This document shows positions 1 through 8,879 of a stretch of 64,000 bases of DNA, in pieces. The first letter of the stretch is position 1. Every line of letters begins with the position of its first letter. The notes beneath the pieces are model-generated. The model worked only from the letters and a program-made list of their open reading frames with translations, was not told where the DNA came from and searched no databases. The position numbers and the translations under genes were made by a program. The DNA lies in contig NZ_FOYT01000002.1 in assembly GCF_900112175.1 (NCBI RefSeq), positions 992,001 to 1,056,000 on the forward strand, given 5' to 3'. The DNA is from Halogeometricum rufum. Its GTDB lineage: Archaea > Halobacteriota > Halobacteria > Halobacteriales > Haloferacaceae.

Positions 1-27
1 TCGCATCTCGCAGTCACTTCGTTCTCG

Positions 28-1653
28 ATGCGCATCGTAGGTATCGAAGGCACCGCGTGGGCCGCCAGCGCCGCGCTCTTCGACACGGCGACCGACGAGG
101 TAATCATCGAATCCGACCCGTACCAGCCCGACAGCGGCGGCATCCACCCGCGCGAGGCCGCCGAGCACATGGGCGAGGCCATCCCCGCCGTCGTCGAGAC
201 GGTGCTGGACCGCGCCGCCGAGACGGCCGACGGCGACGGCCCCGCCGTCGACGGCGTCGCGTTCTCGCGCGGCCCCGGACTCGGCCCGTGCCTCCGCATC
301 GTCGGCACCGCCGCTCGCGCACTCGCTCAGACGCTGGACGTCCCGCTGGTCGGCGTCAACCACATGGTCGCCCACCTCGAAATCGGGCGCCACGGCTCGG
401 GGTTCGACTCCCCGGTCTGTCTGAACGCCTCCGGAGCGAACGCGCACCTCCTCGGCTACCACAACGGCCGGTACCGCGTCCTCGGGGAGACGATGGACAC
501 CGGCGTCGGCAACGCCATCGACAAGTTCACCCGACACGTCGGCTGGACCCACCCCGGAGGACCGAAAGTCGAGGCGGCCGCGGAGGACGGCGAGTACTGC
601 GACCTGCCGTACGTCGTGAAGGGGATGGACTTCTCGTTCTCGGGCATCATGTCAGCCGCGAAGGACGCCTACGACGACGGCGTCCCCGTCGAGGACGTCT
701 GTTTCGGCCTGCAGGAGACGATATTCGCCATGCTGACCGAAGTCGCAGAGCGTGCGCTGTCGCTGACCGGGACGGACGAACTCGTCCTCGGCGGCGGCGT
801 CGGCCAGAACCAGCGGTTGCGGGAGATGCTCGCGGAGATGTGCGAGCAACGCGGCGCGGCGTTCTACGCGCCCGAACCGCGGTTCCTCCGCGACAACGCC
901 GGGATGATAGCCGTCCTCGGCGCGCGGATGCTCGCCGCGGGCGACACCCTGGCCGTCCCCGACTCGTCGGTGGACCCGAACTTCCGCCCCGACCAGGTGC
1001 CGGTGACGTGGCGCGACGACGAGGAGTCCGTCGCCCGCGACCCGACAGCCGCGGACGAGATTCGCGGCGCGGAGGCGACGGTGACGTTCGAGGACGGCAC
1101 CGTCGTCAAGCGCCGGGTGCCGAAGACGTACCGCCATCCGGAACTGGACAACAGACTGCGCACGGAGCGAACGCGCGCGGAGGCACGCCTGACGAGTCTG
1201 GCCCGTCGCGCCGGCGTCCCGACGCCGGTGATACGCGACGTGGACCCAGCCGAGGGCGTCATCGTCTTCGAGGCGGTCGGCGAGACGGACCTCGCGGGCG
1301 CGTTGACCGAGGCGCGGTGTCGGCGGGTCGGCGAGCACCTCGCCACCATCCACGACGCCGGGTTCGTCCACGGGGACCCGACGACGCGCAACGTCCGGGT
1401 GGACGACGACCGGACGTACCTCATCGACTTCGGACTGGGCTACCACACGGGCCACGTCGAGGACCACGCGATGGACCTGCACGTGTTCGGCCAGAGCGTC
1501 GAGGGCACCGCGGACGACCCCGAACCCCTCCTGCGCGCGTTCGAGGACGGGTACGCCGCCGTCGCACGCGCGGACGAGGGCGAGTCGTTCGACCCGGACT
1601 CGGACGCGCTGACGCGCCTCCGGCAGGTCGAGGGGCGCGGTCGGTACCAGTAG
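28..1653 (+). CDS. kae1: Bifunctional tRNA t6A synthase Kae1 - Bud32 kinase fusion
   Basis: This 541-residue protein makes the N6-threonylcarbamoyl modification on A37 of ANN-decoding tRNAs, as the catalytic core of the archaeal KEOPS complex. Residues 1 to about 325 are the Kae1 (TsaD-like ASKHA) domain. The metal ligands are His112 and His116 in NHMVAHLE, and a VLGGGVGQN loop lies near residue 255. Residues from about 345 are the small Bud32 (piD261) kinase/ATPase, with a catalytic-loop HGDPTTRN at about 448 and DFG in LIDFGLGY at about 467. The fused arrangement is usual in haloarchaea. The ATG at 28 begins with the conserved MRIVGIEGTAW, so the gene looks complete although the window edge hides its promoter. 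It converges with the lipoprotein gene that follows. Confidence 0.97.
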   Translation: MRIVGIEGTAWAASAALFDTATDEVIIESDPYQPDSGGIHPREAAEHMGEAIPAVVETVLDRAAETADGDGPAVDGVAFSRGPGLGPCLRIVGTAARALAQTLDVPLVGVNHMVAHLEIGRHGSGFDSPVCLNASGANAHLLGYHNGRYRVLGETMDTGVGNAIDKFTRHVGWTHPGGPKVEAAAEDGEYCDLPYVVKGMDFSFSGIMSAAKDAYDDGVPVEDVCFGLQETIFAMLTEVAERALSLTGTDELVLGGGVGQNQRLREMLAEMCEQRGAAFYAPEPRFLRDNAGMIAVLGARMLAAGDTLAVPDSSVDPNFRPDQVPVTWRDDEESVARDPTAADEIRGAEATVTFEDGTVVKRRVPKTYRHPELDNRLRTERTRAEARLTSLARRAGVPTPVIRDVDPAEGVIVFEAVGETDLAGALTEARCRRVGEHLATIHDAGFVHGDPTTRNVRVDDDRTYLIDFGLGYHTGHVEDHAMDLHVFGQSVEGTADDPEPLLRAFEDGYAAVARADEGESFDPDSDALTRLRQVEGRGRYQ

Positions 1654-1690
1654 CGCTCGGGGGGAGCGGTCGGGTCCGTTCGTCGCCGGG

Positions 1691-2236
1691 TCAGTCGTCC
1701 GCGCGTCTCGCCTCGGCGTCCGTCGGGCGGCGGCGAACCACCGCGTCCTCGTCGACGAGGTAGGTGAACGACTGGGTGAACCAGTCGGCGTGGGTCCGGA
1801 CGGGCGTCCCGTTCTCCGCCGGCATCGCCTCGTACTCGGCGTACGCCGTGCAGGCGACGACGGCGACGTAGCCGACGTCGCGTTCGTCCAGCCAGCGAAC
1901 CTCGCAGTCGGAGACGTGCGCCTCGTAGTTCTTGTTCGGGCCGGGGTACATCTCGTTGTACACCCACCGGCGTTCGTACGTCGTCAGGTAGGGACGAAGC
2001 GACTCCGCGGTCAGTTCCGCGGGTCGTTCGGGCGGCGACTTCGGCCCCTCGGGGAACGGCGTCGACCGATCCGGGAGCGGCGTGTACGCGGCCGCGGCGG
2101 TGGCAGTCGTCTCCGACGGCGACCCGGTGTCGGGCGCGTCGGTGTCGGGCGCGTCGGTGCCGGGCGCGGCGCCGCCGAGGCACCCCGCGAGGAGGAACAG
2201 TGCGGCGACGGCGAGAGTCGAACGCGTGGAGGGCAT
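1691..2236 (-). CDS. Small secreted lipoprotein of unknown function
   Basis: A 181-residue protein with a hydrophobic N-terminus ending in the lipobox LLAGC (Cys19), so it should be a lipid-anchored extracytoplasmic protein. A Thr/Asp/Pro-rich linker follows, as in many haloarchaeal lipoproteins. The body has a conserved-looking WLDERDVGYVAVVACTAYAEYEA stretch with a Cys and an acidic C-terminus. The open frame reaches to 2356, but the upstream part has no signal peptide, so I start at the ATG at 2236, which gives the lipoprotein signal. I do not recognise a family. It lies divergent to the DUF5808 gene and convergent with kae1. Confidence 0.75.
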   Translation of the reverse strand: MPSTRSTLAVAALFLLAGCLGGAAPGTDAPDTDAPDTGSPSETTATAAAAYTPLPDRSTPFPEGPKSPPERPAELTAESLRPYLTTYERRWVYNEMYPGPNKNYEAHVSDCEVRWLDERDVGYVAVVACTAYAEYEAMPAENGTPVRTHADWFTQSFTYLVDEDAVVRRRPTDAEARRADD

Positions 2237-2327
2237 CGCGTGCGACCGGTCGGCCAACAGCGATAAGTGCTTTCTGCGGGACGACGCCGCCTCGGCGACT
2301 CCAGACGGTGCAGCTACACCAAAACGA

Positions 2328-2333
2328 TTTATC
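2328..2333 (+). promoter_or_regulatory. TATA element of the DUF5808 gene
   Basis: The hexamer tttatc lies 24-29 bases before the ATG at 2357. This is the spacing expected for an archaeal TATA box driving a leaderless transcript, and it supports the start chosen for that gene. Confidence 0.6.
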
Positions 2334-2356
2334 CGGCGCGGGCGTACCGACTCCAC

Positions 2357-2641
2357 ATGGCAGACAAACCGCAGAAAGGAGAAATTCTCGGCGTGCCGTA
2401 CAACTTCGAGCGCCCGTCGCTCGGCCGGATGCTCTCGTCGTACTGGAAGCCCGGCGAGAAGATGCTCGTGAAGAAGCCGTTCGGTATCGGCTACACGCTG
2501 AACCTCGCGAACTGGCGGTCGTGGGTCGTCGTCGTCGTCGTCGGTGCCCTCCTCTGGCAGGAGCGCAGTTCCTCCGCCACGGGACCGGACCTCGAAGACG
2601 AGGACGAGGACGACGGACCCGTCGAAGTCATCGTCGACTGA
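2357..2641 (+). CDS. DUF5808-type small membrane protein
   Basis: A 94-residue protein with the motif PGEKMLVKKPFGIGYTLNL (residues 32-50), which I recognise as the core of the DUF5808 family. One strongly hydrophobic segment at about residues 55-67 (WVVVVVVGALLW) should span the membrane. A very acidic tail (EDEDEDDG) follows. The start at 2357 is favoured over the frame opening at 2267 because the TATA element sits just upstream and the N-terminus MADKPQKG is typical of the family. The function is unknown. Confidence 0.8.
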   Translation: MADKPQKGEILGVPYNFERPSLGRMLSSYWKPGEKMLVKKPFGIGYTLNLANWRSWVVVVVVGALLWQERSSSATGPDLEDEDEDDGPVEVIVD

Positions 2642-2763
2642 GGACCGACGCGACGCACCTGCTCTCGCGTCCGCACCGTCGCTCGCGGCCGTCGACCCCG
2701 CCGCGTCGCGGACGCGACGCCGACCGACGCATCTTTCTCCGAACCCGCGCGACAGGCGAGTAG

Positions 2764-3402
2764 ATGCTTCGCTACGTCACGACGAACCCGGGAAAGGTGC
2801 GAGAGGCCCTGCAGTACCTCGACGACGGCGTCGAGCAGTTGGACTACGACTACACGGAGGTGCAGGCGTCCGAACTCGGCCCCATCGCGGCGCACGGGGC
2901 GCGCGAGGCGTACCGCCACGCGAACGAACCCGTCCTCGTGGACGACGCCGGCCTGTTCGTCGACGGTTTCGACGGCTTCCCCGGCCCGTACTCGTCGTAC
3001 GTCGAGGACACTCTCGGCGTCGAGGCGGTGTCCCGACTGGTCGCGAGCGAACTGGAGGACCCCCGCCGGGCGTCGTTCGACTGCGTCCTCGCGTACTGCG
3101 ACGGCGCGGGGTTCGAGGCGTCGCCGGACCCCGTGGACCGCGACGACCGGACGGCCGCGGCCGCCCGCGGTGCCGAACAGGGTGACGAGGAGACGGAGGC
3201 CCTGCCGGTGAAACTGTTCACGGGCACCGTCCGCGGGCGCATCGTCGCCCCGCGCGGCGAGGGCGGGTTCGGCTACGACCCCATCTTCGAACACGAGGGG
3301 ACGACGTTCGCGGAGATGGACGCGGAGGCCAAGAACGCGATTTCGCACCGCGGGCGGGCGTTGGCGAAGTTCGGGGAGTGGTTCGCCGAGCGAACGCAGT
3401 GA
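2764..3402 (+). CDS. rdgB: XTP/dITP pyrophosphatase (HAM1/RdgB family)
   Basis: A house-cleaning enzyme that hydrolyses ITP, dITP and XTP to monophosphates and so keeps deaminated purines out of nucleic acids. The family signature is complete: TTNPGKVREA at the N-terminus binds phosphate, DDAGLFVDGFDGFPGPYSS carries the catalytic Asp, GFGYDPIF contacts the base, and SHRGRALAKF closes the site. At 212 residues it is somewhat longer than most homologues (185-200). The extra length is an acidic, Ala-rich insertion at about residues 120-148, between the central strands. The last codons and the TGA stop lie inside a copy of the intergenic repeat gcgaacgcagtgag, so the C-terminus may be partly repeat-derived. 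Confidence 0.93.
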   Translation: MLRYVTTNPGKVREALQYLDDGVEQLDYDYTEVQASELGPIAAHGAREAYRHANEPVLVDDAGLFVDGFDGFPGPYSSYVEDTLGVEAVSRLVASELEDPRRASFDCVLAYCDGAGFEASPDPVDRDDRTAAAARGAEQGDEETEALPVKLFTGTVRGRIVAPRGEGGFGYDPIFEHEGTTFAEMDAEAKNAISHRGRALAKFGEWFAERTQ

Positions 3403-3496
3403 GCGAGGCGAACCTCGATGGACGAGCGAAGCGAGTCCATCGGTGGTCCCGGAGCGAGCAGTGCGAGTGAACGGGAGACGGCGAACGCAGTGAGTC
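3389..3496. repeat. Intergenic GCGAACGCAGTGAG-type repeat region with hairpin
   Basis: The 14-mer gcgaacgcagtgag occurs at the end of rdgB (about 3391) and again near 3483, with related gagcgaagcgag and gagcgagcagtgcgag words between. Within it, cgatggac at 3416-3423 pairs perfectly with gtccatcg at 3435-3442, giving an 8-bp stem and 11-base loop that starts 13 bases after the rdgB stop. It may act as a 3' hairpin for the rdgB mRNA. Similar words recur near tRNA-Gly (14104-14143, 14285-14370) and near 21740. Confidence 0.6.
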
Positions 3497-3523
3497 GACG
3501 AGTACGCCGGCGAACCGAACTCG

Positions 3524-3775
3524 TTACGCGCGGCGGCCCAGATGGAAGAAGACCCCCCAGAGGAACGACAGGCCGACCATGACGACGAGCGACCCGGCGA
3601 ACTGCTCCGTGACCGGCAGCGACGCCCCGGTGACGCGTCTGAGGAGGCCGACGGCGAGAAGCGACGCCTCGCCGAGCGACGGGACCACGGCCCAGAGATA
3701 CTTCGACAGTAACGACCCCACCACGAGCGTCGAGAACCCCGCGAGTGCGTGTGAACCGCCCGTCTTCGCTGGCAT
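3524..3775 (-). CDS. Small hydrophobic membrane protein
   Basis: An 83-residue protein with three hydrophobic stretches (about residues 10-30, 35-48 and 60-78), so probably a small integral membrane protein. It contains no cofactor-binding motif that I can see. The N-terminus MPAKTGGSHALAG is plausible, and the upstream DNA (minus strand) carries TATA-like A/T-rich sequence near 3785-3815 (ttaaccaccgagtc). Unassigned. Confidence 0.65.
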   Translation of the reverse strand: MPAKTGGSHALAGFSTLVVGSLLSKYLWAVVPSLGEASLLAVGLLRRVTGASLPVTEQFAGSLVVMVGLSFLWGVFFHLGRRA

Positions 3776-3827
3776 AACTGTATACGATACTGACTGACTC
3801 GGTGGTTAACAAGTTTTGGGAGCGGCG

Positions 3828-4304
3828 TCACTCCCGCGGGTCGGCGTCCGGTCCCGGGTAGTCGCCGCCGACGACTTCCTCGTACAGGCTCGCCGCGTCG
3901 AACAGGGTGGCGAACGCCCGCGGTTCGCGGACGCTCACGGGGAATCGACCGCCGAGCGTCGTCGCCGCGCGGGCGGAGGTGAGACGGCCGTCGAACGTGA
4001 GGACGTGCATCGCGCCGCCCCGGTAGGCCGACCCGAGTGCCGGGTGGTCGCCCGCGGGGTGGGAGACGGGGTCGCGCCACGCCTCGACGCGCGTTCGCCA
4101 GTCGGCCGCGAGTTCGGCGTCCGCGAGTTCGGCGACGACGGACTCGGCGTCGTCGAGGAGAGGGTCGCTGGCCACGAGCGTCGTCCACGAGTGCGCCCGG
4201 AGGTGGTCGAGGGCGTCGCGGGCGTCGCCATCGACGAGGAGGTCCGCGGCGAGGACGTCCGCGTCGGCGACGACGCGCGCCGGACTCGGGTCGGGGTCAG
4301 TCAT
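3828..4304 (-). CDS. PIN-like domain protein, haloarchaeal (DUF7384-like)
   Basis: A 158-residue soluble protein. Its N-terminal RVVADADVLAADLL places an Asp pair where PIN nucleases have their first metal ligand, followed by LVASDPLLDDAESVV and, later, the acidic patch ELADAELAAD. This resembles the PIN fold found in VapC toxins and in archaeal RNases, and from memory matches a haloarchaeal family numbered DUF7384 (unchecked). Nuclease activity is inference only. The start ATG at 4304 overlaps the end of a 33-codon upstream ORF, so the two are probably co-translated. Confidence 0.7.
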   Translation of the reverse strand: MTDPDPSPARVVADADVLAADLLVDGDARDALDHLRAHSWTTLVASDPLLDDAESVVAELADAELAADWRTRVEAWRDPVSHPAGDHPALGSAYRGGAMHVLTFDGRLTSARAATTLGGRFPVSVREPRAFATLFDAASLYEEVVGGDYPGPDADPRE

Positions 4305-4398
4305 CGCCCTCGCGCCGCCGGCGGAGCGTCTCGCGAATCGTCTCCTCGTCCGTCTCGAACGGCGCCGCCCGGTCGAACAGCGTGGCCCACGTCTCCAT
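4297..4398 (-). CDS. 33-residue protein coupled to the PIN-like gene
   Basis: A short ORF encoding 33 residues (METWATLFDRAAPF, then an Arg/Glu-rich helix ending REGDD). Its stop lies inside the first codons of the PIN-like gene, an 8-base overlap that fits translational coupling. The composition is balanced and not the Arg-rich pattern of shadow ORFs in this genome, and the predicted amphipathic helix fits a partner or antitoxin-like peptide. A real but uncharacterised gene is likely, not certain. Confidence 0.55.
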   Translation of the reverse strand: METWATLFDRAAPFETDEETIRETLRRRREGDD

Positions 4399-4562
4399 AT
4401 CTGCCGGTAGGGTCGTGTGGGGAAAGAAACGTGACGGTTCCGTGAGCGACCGCTGTGGCAACTTCGGACGGTTTCTCTCGGTCGGTCGGAGACGCTCACG
4501 TACCGTCTCGCGATTACGCCGACTACCATAGCTTTATTTCGACTACGCCCATCGATGTGTCC

Positions 4563-5591
4563 ATGACGATACAACGCCGACGGTTCCTGCAGGCGACGGG
4601 GGCGGGGACGCTCGCGGCGCTGGCGGGGTGCACCGGAGAGGACGGCGAGAACGCGCAGACGCAGGCGGAGTCGACGGACGGGAGCGCGACGGCCGACGCC
4701 GCGGGGCAGTCGGAGCCGTCGGGCGACGCGGAGTTGACGCTGGCGACGACGACGAGCACGTACGACACCGGCCTGCTCGACGCGCTCAACCCCGTGTTCG
4801 AAGAGCAGTTCGGCGCGACGGTCAAGACCATCCCGCAGGGGACGGGCGCGGCCATCGAGACGGCCCGCAACGGCGACGCGGACGTCATCCTCGTCCACGC
4901 CCGCGGCGCGGAGGACGAGTTCCTGCAGGACGGCTTCGGCGTCAACCGTCGCGACGTGATGTTCAACGACTTCGTCGTCGTCGGCCCGCCGGACGACCCC
5001 GCCGGCGTCGGCGGGATGTCGTCGGCGACGGAGGCGTTCGCCACCATCGCGGAGACGGAGTCGACGTTCGTCTCCCGCGGCGACGACTCGGGGACGAACA
5101 AGAAGGAGCTGAACATCTGGGAGGCGTCCGGTGTCGACCCGTCTGGCCAGTGGTACCGCGCGATAGGCAAGGGGATGGGCGACACGCTGGTGCAGGCCGA
5201 CCAGTCCGGCGCGTACACGCTCGCAGACAGGGGGACGTATCTGGCGACCAAGGACAACATCGACCTCACTATCCACGTGCAGGGACCGCTGAAGGACGGG
5301 CCGACCATCCTGAAGAACCCCTACGGCGTCATCCCGGTCAACCCCGCGAAGTACGGCGACGTGAACTACTCGCTGGCGATGGCGTACGCCGGCTTCCTCA
5401 CCGGACCGCAGGGGCAGGAGATAATCGACGGCTACACCGCCAACGGGTCGCAGTTGTTCTTCCCGAACGCGCTGGCGGAGGAACCGCAGTTCGGCCAGTA
5501 CGTCCCCGAGGACTGGGACGGCTCCTCGCAGTCGCAGGAGGACCTCCGGTTCGAGCACTGGGTCGACGCCGTCGTCCCCGAGGACTTTTAG
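4563..5591 (+). CDS. tupA: Tungstate ABC transporter substrate-binding lipoprotein (TupA-like)
   Basis: A 342-residue extracytoplasmic binding protein. The N-terminus has a Tat-type signal ([11 protein letters not shown]) followed by the lipobox LAGC, so it is exported folded and lipid-anchored. The mature part starts [18 protein letters not shown], where the TTTS loop is the oxyanion contact characteristic of Tup[22 protein letters not shown] and [16 protein letters not shown] are also typical. It heads an operon with the permease and ATPase. Tungstate (or molybdate) as substrate comes from family knowledge and the TOBE regulator downstream. The ATG at 4563 is chosen because it gives an intact twin-arginine signal. 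Confidence 0.9.
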   Translation: MTIQRRRFLQATGAGTLAALAGCTGEDGENAQTQAESTDGSATADAAGQSEPSGDAELTLATTTSTYDTGLLDALNPVFEEQFGATVKTIPQGTGAAIETARNGDADVILVHARGAEDEFLQDGFGVNRRDVMFNDFVVVGPPDDPAGVGGMSSATEAFATIAETESTFVSRGDDSGTNKKELNIWEASGVDPSGQWYRAIGKGMGDTLVQADQSGAYTLADRGTYLATKDNIDLTIHVQGPLKDGPTILKNPYGVIPVNPAKYGDVNYSLAMAYAGFLTGPQGQEIIDGYTANGSQLFFPNALAEEPQFGQYVPEDWDGSSQSQEDLRFEHWVDAVVPEDF

Positions 5592-5615
5592 TCGGACGGG
5601 GGCAGAGGCTCACCC

Positions 5616-6368
5616 GTGCTCGTCGGTACGCTGTTCGGCGACCTGAACACGCAGTACCTCGTCAGCATCACGCTCGTCTCGCTGTACGTGAGCACCGTGG
5701 CCGTCGCCGTCAGCACCGCCGTCAGCCTCCCCGTGGCCGTCGCCGTCGCGTTCGGCGACTTCCGCGGTAAGTCGGCGCTCACCTCCGTCATCTCGACCGG
5801 GATGGGCTTTCCGAGCGTCGTCGTCGGCCTCGTCGTGCTCCTCGCCCTCTCGAACTCCGGACCGCTGGGCGACTTCGAACTGCTGTTCACCCCGCGGGCG
5901 ATGATCATCTCCCAGACCATCCTCGCCACGCCCGTCGTCCTCAGCGTCTCGCTGTCGGCCGTCGAGTCCGTCGGCGACGACCTGCGCGAGGCGGCGTTCG
6001 GGACGGGCGGGACGACGACGGACGTCGGACTGGTCGTCCTGCGCGAGGCGCGGTACGGCATCGTCACGGCCGTCCTCGCGGGCTACGGCCGCGCCATCAG
6101 CGAAGTCGGGTCGGTGCTCATCGTCGGCGGCAACATCGTCTTCTCCGACCAGACCTCCTACACGCGGACGCTCACGACGGCCATCACCGTCGAGGCGCGG
6201 AAGGGCAACGTCGAGACGGGACTGGCCCTCGGCGCCATCCTCCTCGTCCTCGTCCTCGGCGTGAACGCCGTCGGGTCGCACCTCCGCGACCGGACGCCGG
6301 GCAAGCGAACCGCCGGCGACCGGTCGAGTTCGGTCGGAACGTCGCTGGGCGGAGGTGACGGCCGATGA
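5616..6368 (+). CDS. tupB: Tungstate ABC transporter permease (TupB-like)
   Basis: A 250-residue integral membrane permease of the binding-protein-dependent type, with about five to six hydrophobic segments. The cytoplasmic EAA-like loop reads [21 protein letters not shown], and [17 protein letters not shown] follows, as in TupB and related anion permeases. It starts with GTG at 5616, 24 bases after tupA, and its end overlaps the ATPase start by four bases (ATGA), so the three genes form one transcriptional and translational unit. Confidence 0.9.
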   Translation: MLVGTLFGDLNTQYLVSITLVSLYVSTVAVAVSTAVSLPVAVAVAFGDFRGKSALTSVISTGMGFPSVVVGLVVLLALSNSGPLGDFELLFTPRAMIISQTILATPVVLSVSLSAVESVGDDLREAAFGTGGTTTDVGLVVLREARYGIVTAVLAGYGRAISEVGSVLIVGGNIVFSDQTSYTRTLTTAITVEARKGNVETGLALGAILLVLVLGVNAVGSHLRDRTPGKRTAGDRSSSVGTSLGGGDGR

Positions 6369-7198
6369 GCGAAGCCCGCGAGGTGGCGGCCGCCGGAGAC
6401 GGGCGGAGCGACGACGGGTCGACCGGCGGCCTGCGCCTCGCCGCGCGCGGCGTCACGCACGGCTTCGAGGGCGAGACGGTCTTCGCCGACGTGGACCTCG
6501 CGGTGGAACCGAACGAGGTGCTGGCCGTCGTCGGCCCCTCGGGGAGCGGGAAGACGACGCTGCTCCGCCTCCTGGCCTGCTTCGAACCGCCGGCCGCGGG
6601 CGTCGTCACCGCGAACGACCGCGAGGTGTGGGCGATGACGGACGAGGAACGCCTCCGCGTCCGTCGACGCCTCGGGATGGTGTTCCAGCACCGGAGCCTG
6701 TTCTCGGCCACCGTGGCGTCGAACGCCGCCTACGGCCTGCGCGTCCGCGCCTCGTGGGGCGAGCGGATTCGCGCCGCCGTCCGCGGGTTCCTCGGCTCCG
6801 CGGAGACGCCGCGGGCGGCCGAGGAGGCCCTGCGGACGGTCGGCATGGCCGAGAAGGCGGACCGACACGCGGCGTCGCTGTCGGGCGGCGAGGCCCAGCG
6901 CGTCGCCATCGCGCGCGCCCTCGCCCCCGAACCGGACGTGTTGCTGTTCGACGAACCCACGTCGAACCTCGACCCGCGGAACACGGCCATCGTCGAGGAG
7001 GCGGTTCGCGCCGCGAGAGACCGGGGCATGGGCGTCTGTCTCGCCACGCACGACATGCAACAGGCGCGGCGCGTCTCCGACCGGACGGCGGTCCTCCTCG
7101 GCGGCGAGATAATCGAGTGCGGCCCGACGGCGAAGGTGTTCGAGGCCCCCACGGACTCGCGGACCCGCGAGTTCCTCGACGGCGAACTCGTCTACTGA
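6365..7198 (+). CDS. tupC: Tungstate ABC transporter ATP-binding protein (TupC-like)
   Basis: A 277-residue ABC ATPase. Visible motifs are Walker [10 protein letters not shown] (about residues 57-65), the Q-loop in [10 protein letters not shown], the signature [15 protein letters not shown], Walker [13 protein letters not shown] and the switch His in [10 protein letters not shown] Gly/Ala/Ser-rich N-terminal extension of about 25 residues precedes the domain. It powers the permease encoded immediately upstream; coupling is shown by the ATGA overlap. Confidence 0.93.
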   Translation: MSEAREVAAAGDGRSDDGSTGGLRLAARGVTHGFEGETVFADVDLAVEPNEVLAVVGPSGSGKTTLLRLLACFEPPAAGVVTANDREVWAMTDEERLRVRRRLGMVFQHRSLFSATVASNAAYGLRVRASWGERIRAAVRGFLGSAETPRAAEEALRTVGMAEKADRHAASLSGGEAQRVAIARALAPEPDVLLFDEPTSNLDPRNTAIVEEAVRAARDRGMGVCLATHDMQQARRVSDRTAVLLGGEIIECGPTAKVFEAPTDSRTREFLDGELVY

Positions 7199-7243
7199 GC
7201 CGGCGGCTGCGGGCTTTTTGTGCTGCGTCGCGTTGAGACGCTC

Positions 7244-7951
7244 ATGGACGACTCGTTCGACGCGCACCTCGACGCCGGCGACGTCTCCTTCGACGGGTCG
7301 GACGCGCGCCTCCTCGCGACCATCGGCGACGCGGGGTCGGTCAGCGCCGCCGCCGCGGAACTCGGTCGGTCGCGCGCGCGGTGTCTGACCCGGCTCCGCG
7401 AACTGGAGGACGCGCTGGGTCCGTTGGTCGAACGGCGACGTGGCGGGTCCGGCGGCGGCGGCAGCGAACTGACCGACGAGGCGCACGACCTGTTGGGCCG
7501 ATTCGACCGCCTGCAGGCCGCGCTGTCCGGGACCGCGGACGTGCCGGAGACGGTCGTCTCGGGCGTCGTCGAGACCGTCGAGGGGGAACTGTGTGCGGTC
7601 GAGACGGCCGCGGGGACGATTCGCGCCGTCGCCACCGAACCCGCGCGCGCGGCGGGGACGTCGGTGACCGTGAGCGTGCGCGCCGACGCGGTGACGCTGC
7701 ACGAACCCGACGACGCGCCGGACGAGGACGCGACGAGCGCGCGAAACCGCCTCGCGGGGACCGTCGAGAGCGTCGAACGCGGCGACGCCGTCGCCACCGT
7801 CGCCGTGGACGCCGGACTCACCACGCCGCTTCGGGCGTTCCTCACCGTCGAGAGCGTCCGCCGACTGTCGCTCGCTCCCGGCGCGCGCGTCGTCGCCTCG
7901 TGGAAGGCCACGGCGACGCGAGCGACGCCCGCGGCCGTCGAACCGCGGTGA
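7244..7951 (+). CDS. HTH-TOBE transcriptional regulator, ModE-like
   Basis: A 235-residue regulator. The N-terminal third (about residues 15-85) is a LysR/ModE-type winged helix: LLATIGDAGSVSAAAAELGRSRARCLTRLRELE is the recognition region (split here by description only: helix-turn-helix at about 24-48). The rest contains two TOBE-like oxyanion-binding segments, one starting near VVSGVVETVEGELCAVETA and one near RNRLAGTVESVE. Such proteins sense molybdate or tungstate. It lies 45 bases after tupC in the same direction, so it probably controls this transporter. An alternative GTG start exists at 7220. Confidence 0.85.
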   Translation: MDDSFDAHLDAGDVSFDGSDARLLATIGDAGSVSAAAAELGRSRARCLTRLRELEDALGPLVERRRGGSGGGGSELTDEAHDLLGRFDRLQAALSGTADVPETVVSGVVETVEGELCAVETAAGTIRAVATEPARAAGTSVTVSVRADAVTLHEPDDAPDEDATSARNRLAGTVESVERGDAVATVAVDAGLTTPLRAFLTVESVRRLSLAPGARVVASWKATATRATPAAVEPR

Positions 7952-7991
7952 GTCGGCGGGCGGAGCGCGGCGCACCCGACCGGACGGCCGG

Positions 7992-8879
7992 TCAGAGCGG
8001 TTCGACCAGCCGTTCGAGTTCCCGGCGAGCGTCGTCGGACACCGGTCGGAACGGCCGCCGGACCTGCCCGGCGGGCGCGCCGCGGGCGCGCATGGCCGCC
8101 TTCAGGCCCGGGACGCCGTGCGTGGCCGTCACCGCGTGGTTGAGTTCGACGATGGCCTCGTTTCGCTCTCGCGCCGCCTCCGAGTCGCCGTCGCGGTGGG
8201 CCTCGTAGACGGACGTGGCGGCTTCGGGGGCGACGTTGGCGACGGCGAGGACGCCGCCGGCGGCGCCCGCGTCGAGGGCGTGCGAGAGGACGCCGCCGGA
8301 CCCGACCATGAGGTCGAAGTCGGCGTCGCGGGTCAGTCGGCGCTCTCGGACGAACGTGGCCACGTCGCCGCTGGAGTCTTTCATCCCCGCGACGTTCGGA
8401 TGCGTCGCCAGGTCGCCGACGACGGAGACGGGGAGTTTCACGTCCGTGTACGCGGGGACGCTGTAGAGGTAGACGGGAATCTCGGCCTCGTCGGCCAAGT
8501 CGCGGTAGTAGGCCTCCAAGGCGGCGTCGTCGTGGGAGTAGTAGAACGGCGTGACGACGAGGGCGGCGTCGGCCCCGGCGGCCGCGGCGTCGGCCGTCGC
8601 CCGTCGGGTCTCCTCGTAGCCCGGGGAGCCGGTGCCGGCGAGGACGGGGACGCTCGCCTCGTCGACGACGACTTCGACGACGCGAGCGCGCTCTTCGGCG
8701 GTCATGAGTTCTGCTTCGCTGTTCGACCCGCACGGGACGAGGAAGTCGACGCCGCGGTCCTCCACCCACGCGACCAGTTCGCGGAGGCGAGTCTCGTCTA
8801 CGGTTCCGTCGTCTGCGAACGGCGTCACGAGTGGGGGTCCGATACCTTGCATCGGGCGAACGTCACCCGGCAGCGTCAT
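7992..8879 (-). CDS. DapA/KdgA-superfamily aldolase, probable 2-keto-3-deoxy-sugar aldolase
   Basis: A 295-residue TIM-barrel class I aldolase. The Schiff-base lysine is Lys167 in GMKDSSGD and the catalytic Tyr139 lies in YLYSVP. The carboxylate-binding loop reads CGSNSEAE where true dihydrodipicolinate synthases have GTTGE, so DapA activity is doubtful and an Entner-Doudoroff KD(P)G-type aldolase or other pyruvate aldolase is more likely. An ATG at 8852 (MQGIGPPLVTPF) is an alternative start. A TTTAA-like promoter element lies near 8924-8933 on the minus strand. It is monocistronic and divergent from nothing obvious. Confidence 0.82.
   Translation of the reverse strand: MTLPGDVRPMQGIGPPLVTPFADDGTVDETRLRELVAWVEDRGVDFLVPCGSNSEAELMTAEERARVVEVVVDEASVPVLAGTGSPGYEETRRATADAAAAGADAALVVTPFYYSHDDAALEAYYRDLADEAEIPVYLYSVPAYTDVKLPVSVVGDLATHPNVAGMKDSSGDVATFVRERRLTRDADFDLMVGSGGVLSHALDAGAAGGVLAVANVAPEAATSVYEAHRDGDSEAARERNEAIVELNHAVTATHGVPGLKAAMRARGAPAGQVRRPFRPVSDDARRELERLVEPL

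Noticed and set aside
57-1763. Long Arg-rich open frame overlapping kae1-bud32
   Set aside because: GC-rich DNA produces long open frames in alternative phases. The composition is Arg-rich with no motif, while the overlapping frame has complete KEOPS motifs.
7992-8879. Calling the aldolase dapA
   Set aside because: The GTTGE loop of dihydrodipicolinate synthases is replaced by GSNSE, so lysine-pathway activity is not supported.
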